In this document: in pieces, positions 6,374-11,033 of the stretch
How positions within the stretch are numbered: position 1 is the first letter of the stretch
Layout: each line of letters opens with the position of its first letter
Assembly: GCA_012798365.1 (NCBI GenBank)
Contig: JAAZNH010000270.1
Span: 1-11,033, forward strand
Length of the DNA stretch: 11,033 nucleotides
From: Methanomicrobiales archaeon
Lineage (GTDB): Archaea; Halobacteriota; Methanomicrobia; Methanomicrobiales; Methanospirillaceae
Direction: 5' to 3'
Notes under the pieces: generated by a model
What the model saw: the letters and a program-made list of their open reading frames with translations, nothing else
Databases searched by the model: none
What the model was told of the DNA's origin: nothing
Made by a program: the position numbers and the translations under genes

Positions 6374-7449
6374 AGCCAAAGCACCTCACCATTATTGCAA
6401 AGAAAGAGTTCCGGGGGCTCATCAACGAGCGGACGATCCTGCTGGCCATCCTTCTCCAGCTCTTCATCGCCCTCTTCTCCTCGTTCCTGATGGTCGGGCT
6501 CACGTCCATGTATGACCCGTCCTCGCTCTCGAAGTATTCCCGGTTCAAGTACAATATCGGGTATGCCGGCAATGACTCCGGGCTCTACGACCACCTGCGC
6601 GAGAGCCCGGACTTCCGGGTCTACAAGATGGACCTCTCCACGGGCGTTGCCGCCCTTGAACAGCGGAAACTTTCGGCTGTCGTGTATGTCCCGGGAACAC
6701 TGCCGGATTCTCCGGATCCGGTCAAGATCACGCTGTACACGATCCAGAACGATCTCCAGAGCGCCATCGTTGACGTCAAACTCAAGGAGATCTTCCTGAA
6801 GTACGAAAGCGACCTGCGGGAGATCCGCTCTGACCGGATCACGGACAAGCCGATCCCGCTCGCGATTCCCAAAGCCGGCGGGGGCGGGGACTTTTACGAG
6901 TTCGTATACGGCCTCCTCATCCCGCTCCTGGTCTTCATGCCGGCGATCATTGCATCGGCGCTGATAATTGACCTCATCACGGAAGAGTACCAGCACGAGA
7001 CCCTGGAGACCCTCATCTCCACCCCGGTCACGTTCACCGAGATGGTCTGGGGCAAGGTGCTTGCCTGCGAGGTGCTGGTCCCGGTCCAGGCCGGGGTGTG
7101 GATCCTCCTGCTGATGATTAACGGGATTGCCATCGAGAATGCCGGCCTGATCCTGGTCCAGGTCTCGGTCACCTCGTTTATCCTGATCCTGCTCGGGGCC
7201 CTTGTTGCCCTCCATTACCGCGAGCGCACCGCAGCCCAGTTCATCTTCTCCACAGCCCTTGTTGTGGTGATGCTCTTTGCGCTTGCCCTGCCGGACAACC
7301 CGCTCAACCTGCTGACCCGCCTCGCGGTCGGGACGGCGGGGATGGAGCAGTGGATCGTCCTTGGCACGACCCTTGCCATCATCGCCGGGCTCGGTGCTGC
7401 GATGCACTGGTATGCGGAACGGGTCGGGCGGGCTCACCAGACCGGGTAA
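6370..7449 (+). CDS. ABC-2 type permease, second subunit
   Basis: ATG 6370 overlaps the upstream stop codon as ATGA and follows GGGGTGGATC, a usable ribosome site, so translation is probably coupled; a GTG at 6361 is a less likely start. The 359-residue protein has a cytoplasmic head (MKPKHLTIIAKKEFRG), TM1 at about 22-42, an outside domain at about 45-180, and roughly five further spans. The coupling-region motif EEYQHETLETLISTPVTF is followed by WGKVLACE. Its outside domain resembles that of the preceding permease (a start like YNIGYAGNDSGL and a repeated PxFxVY pattern), so the two look like paralogous halves of one heterodimeric transporter. It lacks the protease extension. Family knowledge places it in ABC exporters whose ATPase is encoded separately. 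Confidence 0.88.
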   Translation: MKPKHLTIIAKKEFRGLINERTILLAILLQLFIALFSSFLMVGLTSMYDPSSLSKYSRFKYNIGYAGNDSGLYDHLRESPDFRVYKMDLSTGVAALEQRKLSAVVYVPGTLPDSPDPVKITLYTIQNDLQSAIVDVKLKEIFLKYESDLREIRSDRITDKPIPLAIPKAGGGGDFYEFVYGLLIPLLVFMPAIIASALIIDLITEEYQHETLETLISTPVTFTEMVWGKVLACEVLVPVQAGVWILLLMINGIAIENAGLILVQVSVTSFILILLGALVALHYRERTAAQFIFSTALVVVMLFALALPDNPLNLLTRLAVGTAGMEQWIVLGTTLAIIAGLGAAMHWYAERVGRAHQTG

Positions 7450-7480
7450 AAAAAGGAAACGCGGGGGAAAAAGCAAAAAA
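7450..7480 (-). terminator. T-rich terminator of the 7481-7963 lipoprotein gene
   Basis: Between the convergent stops the minus strand has three T runs (six, five and seven T) separated by GC and by a CCCCCGCG block. Archaeal RNA polymerase terminates on such runs without a hairpin. The plus strand here is A-rich, so no equivalent signal is evident for the permease transcript. Confidence 0.5.
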
Positions 7481-7963
7481 TCAGAGATAGGAAAGGACCA
7501 GAGGCTCGTCCTTTACCTTGTAGGTCCGTCCTGAAACCGTGACAAAGACCTGGGCGCGGTCGGTTCCCCGGGTACCCTCGATGACAAGTTCGTCGCCGCG
7601 CCGCGGCCGCCGGTTGCCGTCATTCATATATTTCTCGACAACCTCGCCGTTTGAAAGGGTGACCTTGAGCAGGATATTCTGGACGCCAATCTCGCCCTTG
7701 CCGCCGTTATAGAGCAGGTGGATGGACGAGTCGGGCCGCTGCTTGGAGAGGGTCAGGTCCACGTATTGTTCCGAGGGGAGGGTCTCGACCTGGTTGGGAG
7801 TGGCAACAACGGTTGCAACCGATGTTGAGTGGGTGGTCGGGATCGTTGTCGGCACAGGAGTCTCCGCGGGTTTCAGCTCGGATGCCGTCGGGCTTGTGCA
7901 GCCTGCAAGAAGCGCACAAACCACCAGCATGACGGTGACGGAGAGTATTCTGGTATAGTTCAT
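7481..7963 (-). CDS. Small lipoprotein of unknown function
   Basis: Counting from ATG 7963, the 160-residue protein begins with a lipoprotein signal peptide and lipobox LLAGC (Cys22). A Pro/Thr-rich linker (about 24-60) and a C-terminal domain of about 100 residues rich in predicted beta strands follow. That domain carries QNILLKVTLSNGEVVEKY, a basic NRRPRRGDE turn and VFVTVSGRTYKVKDEP. The frame is open to 8038, but those extra residues precede the signal peptide and are unlikely to be translated. I do not recognise the domain; it has the look of an Ig-like or OB-like surface module. The gene is monocistronic, converges on the permease pair and diverges from the zinc-ribbon/RDD gene. Confidence 0.72.
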   Translation of the reverse strand: MNYTRILSVTVMLVVCALLAGCTSPTASELKPAETPVPTTIPTTHSTSVATVVATPNQVETLPSEQYVDLTLSKQRPDSSIHLLYNGGKGEIGVQNILLKVTLSNGEVVEKYMNDGNRRPRRGDELVIEGTRGTDRAQVFVTVSGRTYKVKDEPLVLSYL

Positions 7964-7995
7964 GCAGGAAAGCTTGCATGGGCGGGTATTTCTGG

Positions 7996-8011
7996 CTTGT
8001 GCTCGCACAAG
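7996..8011. promoter_or_regulatory. Palindrome upstream of the small lipoprotein gene
   Basis: CTTGTGC (7996-8002) and GCACAAG (8005-8011) form a perfect 7-bp inverted repeat with a 2-nt centre, 33 nt before ATG 7963. For a leaderless promoter this is the position just upstream of the TATA/BRE region, where archaeal activators or repressors bind. It is the only strong symmetric element in the 192-nt divergent gap. Confidence 0.35.
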
Positions 8012-8103
8012 GGGGAAGAGCAAGGGATGGTCCTGCACAGCAGCCGGCCATGGCCTGATTGGAAAGAATGGGAAAAAAACCGGTAAAATACCAGAAAATC
8101 ACC

Positions 8104-8118
8104 GTTAAATTAAAAAGG
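8104..8118 (+). promoter_or_regulatory. Box-A-like promoter of the zinc-ribbon/RDD gene
   Basis: GTTAAATTAAAAAGG predicts transcription starting near 8135, leaving a leader of about 20 nt that keeps the ribosome site AGGAG at 8143-8147 (8 nt before ATG 8156). A second AT-rich stretch at 8126-8142 is too close to the ATG to serve with that ribosome site. Confidence 0.45.
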
Positions 8119-8155
8119 ACACCCGGATTAAATTTACATATCAGGAGAAAAAGGA

Positions 8156-8773
8156 ATGTTCTGTCCAAAATGTGGAAAAGAGACTGATGCCTCCGGTAAG
8201 TTCTGTCAGTGGTGCGGGGCTGATATCGAGTCTGTTGCAGCACGGGCCCCCCCTGCCGCCGCCCCTGAAGAAGACGAAGGTCCTGAAGTCGGTATATACG
8301 CAGGGCTGGGCAGGCGGTTCGTTGCTTTTATCGTGGATTTTGTCCTTGTCATCCTGCTTGGCCTGGTCACCGTCGCCGGCTTCGGGCTTTTCCGGGGACT
8401 CCAGAACCTGTTCTTCTATGCCGTCCAGCATGTTCCCGCAGAAGAACTGACCATTGAAGGCACCACTGGTGCACTCGTGGGATCGATCATTGCGGCATAC
8501 GGCATCCTGCTCGTCATCGTCCCGTGGCTCTACTATGCCGGCTTTGAATCGTCCCGCAGCCAGGCAACCCCCGGCAAGGTCCTCATGAGCCTTGTTGTCA
8601 CCGACATGGAGGGGCAGAAGCCCACGTTTGCCCGGACAACACTCCGGTTCTTTGGAAAATTCATCTCGGCCCTGATCATCTTCATCGGGTTCCTGTTAAT
8701 CGGGTTCACCCAGAAGCACCAGGGACTGCACGACAAGATTGCCGGCTGCCTTGTCCTTCTCCAGGACGAATAA
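8156..8773 (+). CDS. Zinc-ribbon plus RDD-domain membrane protein
   Basis: The 205-residue protein opens with a zinc ribbon (CPKC at 3-6 and CQWC at 17-20, four Cys ligands). A flexible Ala/Pro/Glu linker (about 28-46) and an RDD domain follow. The RDD signature is visible as GRRFVAFIVDF (R53/R54, D61) and, after the second and third spans, SQATPGK (135-141) and QGLHDKIAGCLV (189-200). Three main membrane spans are at about 55-80, 107-130 and 167-185. RDD proteins are small membrane proteins of uncertain role, with some linked to ion transport; the ribbon would lie in the cytoplasm. ATG 8156 follows a clear AGGAG. The gene appears monocistronic with its own promoter and terminator. Confidence 0.88.
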   Translation: MFCPKCGKETDASGKFCQWCGADIESVAARAPPAAAPEEDEGPEVGIYAGLGRRFVAFIVDFVLVILLGLVTVAGFGLFRGLQNLFFYAVQHVPAEELTIEGTTGALVGSIIAAYGILLVIVPWLYYAGFESSRSQATPGKVLMSLVVTDMEGQKPTFARTTLRFFGKFISALIIFIGFLLIGFTQKHQGLHDKIAGCLVLLQDE

Positions 8774-8776
8774 TCC

Positions 8777-8815
8777 TTTTTTAATACTGTTTTTACCGGG
8801 CTCTGCTGCCCGTTT
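8777..8815 (+). terminator. Terminator of the zinc-ribbon/RDD gene
   Basis: Immediately after the stop are two T runs (8777-8782 and 8790-8794), then a 5-bp hairpin CGGGC/GCCCG (8797-8801 and 8808-8812) followed by TTTGT. The T runs alone would suffice in archaea. Confidence 0.6.
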
Positions 8816-8824
8816 GTCATGGTG

Positions 8825-8858
8825 AAAAAAGAGACTGCAGGATCCCGGTACGGGGATC
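8825..8858 (-). terminator. Terminator of the SemiSWEET-like gene
   Basis: On the minus strand a 6-bp hairpin, GATCCC/GGGATC (8853-8858 and 8841-8846), overlaps the stop codon. After 10 nt it is followed by a run of six T (8825-8830). With the preceding element it separates two convergent genes. Confidence 0.55.
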
Positions 8859-9111
8859 AGTGGTATTTCAGTTTCATCCCGAGAAGGAGCAGGACAAGGA
8901 TGAAGGTGATCACATTGGCGGCAATGATGGGCAGCGAGGTTGTCCAGATGCCATAGAGGGTCCAGAGCAGGATACCCAGGGCAAAGAGGAGGAGCATGGC
9001 AAGCGAGAGATCGCGTGTCTCTTTCAGTCTCCAGGCCCGGGCCACCTGCGGGACAAACGAGACGGTGGTGAGGGCTCCTGCGATGTAGCCGACGATGACG
9101 ATGGTATCCAT
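8857..9111 (-). CDS. SemiSWEET-type PQ-loop transporter
   Basis: The 84-residue protein has three predicted spans (about 5-23, 36-55, 61-79), which is the full length of a SemiSWEET half-transporter that works as a dimer. The PQ-loop signature is SFVPQ (18-22). ILLWTLYG (47-54) and the Asn in AANVITF (N66) fall where the substrate-lining Trp and Asn of SemiSWEETs sit. Family members move sugars down a gradient, but the substrate here cannot be read from sequence. ATG 9111 is fixed by GAGGAG seven nucleotides upstream. It lies 68 nt after the SnoaL-like gene on the same strand, with a small GC hairpin in the gap, so co-transcription is possible but not certain. Confidence 0.85.
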   Translation of the reverse strand: MDTIVIVGYIAGALTTVSFVPQVARAWRLKETRDLSLAMLLLFALGILLWTLYGIWTTSLPIIAANVITFILVLLLLGMKLKYH

Positions 9112-9179
9112 GAGTATTCTCCTCTAGTATTTTTTCTCGTGAACGATAAACAGCGGTGTTCCTGCCGGGCAGGCCTTGG

Positions 9180-9611
9180 CTATGCCGGGCACCCGGCCGG
9201 CAGGGGTTCCGGGGAGAACTGGTCGGCGGCAACCAGCCATTTCCTGCCTTCTTTTACCAAAAAGAACATGTCCCTTCCCCGCATGGTCTGCTTTGTGCCG
9301 CCCATGACGAAGGTTATTGTGAACAAGTACGTGACAACCGCACTTTTCCCGCCGGCATACTCCTGGACCGTGTGATCGGTCTCCCGCCATTCGTGGATGA
9401 CTGCGGCATCGCAGAACGCCTTCCAGCCGGCGACATAGGCGTCGCGTCCCTGGAGCCTCCCCGGCGCTGACGGGGCGATGGCTACTGCATCGGGATGGAT
9501 ATACTGGCGGAACTCTTCCTCGTGCCACCCCCCGGTCCAGCAGCGGTTCATGGATCGGATCGTTGCAAGAATGCTATCCTGCACTTTTGTCACATTCGGT
9601 TGCGGGGTCAT
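9180..9611 (-). CDS. SnoaL/DUF4440-like protein (NTF2 fold)
   Basis: The 143-residue soluble protein has no signal peptide. Its pattern is typical of the NTF2-like superfamily: an N-terminal helix pair (QDSILATIRSMNRCWTGG, then EEFRQYIHPDAVAI), a loop with GRLQGRDAYVAGW, and a four-strand sheet ending GRDMFFLVKEGRKWLVAADQFSP. Members include small isomerases, hydratases and many proteins of unknown role that hold a ligand in the conical pocket. Catalytic identity cannot be read from the sequence. ATG 9611 follows GGGAGG at 6 nt spacing, a strong ribosome site. It stands 75 nt after the oxidoreductase gene, separated by a T-rich stretch, so it may have its own transcript. Confidence 0.75.
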   Translation of the reverse strand: MTPQPNVTKVQDSILATIRSMNRCWTGGWHEEEFRQYIHPDAVAIAPSAPGRLQGRDAYVAGWKAFCDAAVIHEWRETDHTVQEYAGGKSAVVTYLFTITFVMGGTKQTMRGRDMFFLVKEGRKWLVAADQFSPEPLPAGCPA

Positions 9612-9640
9612 GCCGTTCCTCCCACAAGGATGGACTGTTG

Positions 9641-9658
9641 ATAAGAAAAAGAAGAAGG
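9641..9658 (-). terminator. T-rich stretch after the oxidoreductase gene
   Basis: The minus strand reads CCTTCTTCTTTTTCTTAT about 30 nt past the stop at 9687. This pyrimidine-rich tract is a plausible archaeal terminator, with no hairpin. Confidence 0.35.
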
Positions 9659-9686
9659 CAGCGGGGAGTGAAAGTGACCGGTCCTG

Positions 9687-10283
9687 TCAGGCTGCCGGAA
9701 ATGTCGCCTGCACCAGGTCCCGTACCTGGCGGAGCCATTCCCTGCGCTGCTCGTCACTGCTGGTGACAATCACCCCAAACATCCGCCGGTGGAATACCGG
9801 GATTCCGCAAAAGGAGATGATACAATCTTTCCAGAGCCGCTCAAGCGGGTCCCCGAAGACCTCCTGCTCCCGGATCGTCTGCGTATTGGAGGTATTGAAA
9901 ACGATCGCGGCCCGGGCCACAAGGAGCCCTTCCGGAACTCCCTCGCCGGCATCGGTCTCTGCAAACCGGTACGCAATGCCGGGGCGCAGGACCCGGTCGA
10001 TCCACCCTTTCAGGATCGCCGGGGGCATCCCCCACCAGTCGGGATGGACTATGATGATGCCATCGGCAGCCGCGATCTCCCGGCAGTGCTGTTCAATTGC
10101 CGGGGGAAGGGGCGCGTCCCGTGCGATCTCTCCAGGAGGAAGGATCGGATCGAACTGCCCGGCATACAGGTCATGGAACAGGACCTGGTGCCCGGACTCA
10201 TCAAGGGCTGCAGCGGCAGTGTCTGCAATTGCGTGGTTGAAACTGCCCTTAGCGGGATGGGCAAGGATGATTGAGATCTTCAC
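9687..10283 (-). CDS. Flavodoxin-fold NAD(P)H:quinone-type oxidoreductase
   Basis: From GTG 10283 the protein has 198 residues. It starts with the flavodoxin-fold strand and phosphate loop (VKISIILAHPAKGSFNHAIA) and carries the NQO/MdaB/KefF family core HPDWWGMPPAILKGWIDRVL (80-99), followed by PGIAYRF. A C-terminal region of the usual length follows. Members bind FMN or FAD and reduce quinones or similar acceptors with NAD(P)H by two-electron transfer in the cytoplasm. The frame is open to 10367, but the fold begins at VKIS. GGAAGTGAG, which spans the stop codon of the upstream methyltransferase, is a suitable ribosome site at 6 nt spacing, so GTG 10283 is the probable start. The 7-nt gap to the methyltransferase indicates co-transcription. 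The physiological acceptor is unknown. Confidence 0.85.
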   Translation of the reverse strand: MKISIILAHPAKGSFNHAIADTAAAALDESGHQVLFHDLYAGQFDPILPPGEIARDAPLPPAIEQHCREIAAADGIIIVHPDWWGMPPAILKGWIDRVLRPGIAYRFAETDAGEGVPEGLLVARAAIVFNTSNTQTIREQEVFGDPLERLWKDCIISFCGIPVFHRRMFGVIVTSSDEQRREWLRQVRDLVQATFPAA

Positions 10284-10290
10284 TGCCCGC

Positions 10291-11031
10291 TCACTTCCGT
10301 GCGGTTGCCTTGAAGAACGTGTAACAGAAGACCCCGTCCTGTTCCGCGGTCCGGTAGAGGGCCGCAATCCCCCGCTGCCATTCCTCCGGGCTCATCAGCC
10401 CCTGCCGCTGTACCTCATCCGCGATACCTTCGACCATGGCAGTGAAGGTGAGTTTCGTGAACCCTTCCACGAGCTGTGGCCGGGAGCTGTCCACGTAGAC
10501 CATCCGGGGCGATACGCTGACATCGTGGAACCCTGCCCCCGTCACAAGCGGGTAGAGCTGGCGCCCGATGAGGGCATTGCCGCCCCCCTGTTCCTGGAGC
10601 CTGACAAGGCAGTCCACAGCCTTGTTGGCATCCGCGTTCTTGGGATGGAAGAACGTGGAGCCGTGATCCCCTTCGATCACGGTCAGCGTCCCGCCTTCTT
10701 TCAGGAGCGGCCGGAGATGGGAGAGGGCACTTTCGGGATCGGGGAGGTGCTCCAGGACAAAGCAGACAAAGATATGGTCAAAACTGGCGGGTTCGAACGG
10801 GAGGCTGAAGATGTCGGCCTGCCGGAATGTCACATGAGTGAATCCCTCTTTTTGGACATTCTCTCTCGCCCGGTTGATGGAATCCCCGGAAATATCGATG
10901 GAGGTTATCTGTGCCCCGGGGCTGTTCTTTGCCAGGATCACGGTCTGGGCCCCGATCCCGCAGCCTGCCTCAAGAACCCGGGATCCTGCCGGGTAGTGCG
11001 TATCGTGGTGGAGAAGTCCGGTGAGCGTCTG
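10291..11031 (-). CDS. Class I SAM-dependent methyltransferase (N-terminus outside window)
   Basis: At least 247 residues are visible, and the frame continues past the right edge. Motif I is VLEAGCGIGAQT, encoded at about 10942-10977; a start at GTG 10941 would cut this motif in half, so the real start lies beyond 11033. Other core features are the acidic residue ending strand 2 (ITSIDIS), motif II-like QADIFSLPF, strand 4 in FDHIFVCFVLEHL followed by PDPESALSHLRPLLKEGG (motif III), and a C-terminal lid with VSVSPRMVYVDSSRP. This is the UbiE/Methyltransf_11-like group, which methylates diverse small molecules; the substrate is not readable. It is directly upstream of the oxidoreductase gene with a 7-nt gap, which suggests a common pathway, perhaps modification of a quinone-like or aromatic compound. 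Confidence 0.88.
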   Translation of the reverse strand, partial: QTLTGLLHHDTHYPAGSRVLEAGCGIGAQTVILAKNSPGAQITSIDISGDSINRARENVQKEGFTHVTFRQADIFSLPFEPASFDHIFVCFVLEHLPDPESALSHLRPLLKEGGTLTVIEGDHGSTFFHPKNADANKAVDCLVRLQEQGGGNALIGRQLYPLVTGAGFHDVSVSPRMVYVDSSRPQLVEGFTKLTFTAMVEGIADEVQRQGLMSPEEWQRGIAALYRTAEQDGVFCYTFFKATARK

Positions 11032-11033
11032 TG

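Noticed and set aside
6046..7476. Minus-strand open frame of 476 codons opposite the two permeases
   Set aside because: It has the same antisense artefact composition, crosses the boundary of two well-supported plus-strand genes, and shows no domain.
9124..9528. Minus-strand open frame of 134 codons overlapping the SnoaL-like gene
   Set aside because: The overlapping frame with NTF2-like features, a strong ribosome site and a sensible stop explains the region; this one is Arg/Pro/Gly-rich without structure.

Overview
The window looks like chromosomal DNA of a GC-rich archaeon, most likely a methanogen of the Methanomicrobiales (Methanoregula-like). This is inference from style, because no marker gene or methanogenesis gene is present. 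The signs are lipoproteins with a lipobox followed by long Pro/Ser/Thr linkers, a zinc-ribbon plus RDD membrane protein, AT-rich box-A-like elements about 25-30 nt before starts, a mixture of GGAGG/GGTGAT Shine-Dalgarno sites and apparently leaderless starts, and T-rich terminators. I count eleven complete protein genes and two cut by the window edges. Nothing resembling a tRNA, rRNA, transposase or integrase was seen.

Layout. Positions 2-524 (+): the end of an unrecognised protein and a 39-residue single-span membrane peptide, closed by a strong hairpin terminator. Positions 579-950: no gene, but an A-rich stretch with an unusual degenerate repeat of 25-nt period, plus hairpins. Positions 951-3469 (-): an ABC transporter ATPase followed by a membrane-anchored TIM-barrel glycoside-hydrolase-like protein that seems to have lost its catalytic glutamates. 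Positions 3582-7449 (+): a lipoprotein with a JAB/JAMM-like metalloprotease signature, then two ABC-2 permeases joined by an ATGA overlap; the first permease carries a C-terminal PrsW-type intramembrane protease domain. Positions 7481-7963 (-): a small lipoprotein. Positions 8156-8773 (+): a zinc-ribbon/RDD membrane protein. Positions 8857-11031 (-): a SemiSWEET-like transporter, a SnoaL/NTF2-like protein, a flavodoxin-fold NAD(P)H:quinone-type oxidoreductase and, upstream of these, a class I methyltransferase cut by the right edge.

The most interesting part is 951-7449. The lone ATPase has no permease on its own strand, while the two permeases across the divergent promoter region have no ATPase, so they probably form one ABC-2 complex. 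That complex has a protease domain built into one membrane subunit and lies beside two surface-anchored proteins, a JAMM-like lipoprotein and a pseudo-glycosidase. A reasonable but unproven reading is a cell-envelope export or processing module. The right-hand block, 8857-11031, looks like ordinary accessory metabolism, with only the methyltransferase and oxidoreductase clearly co-transcribed.
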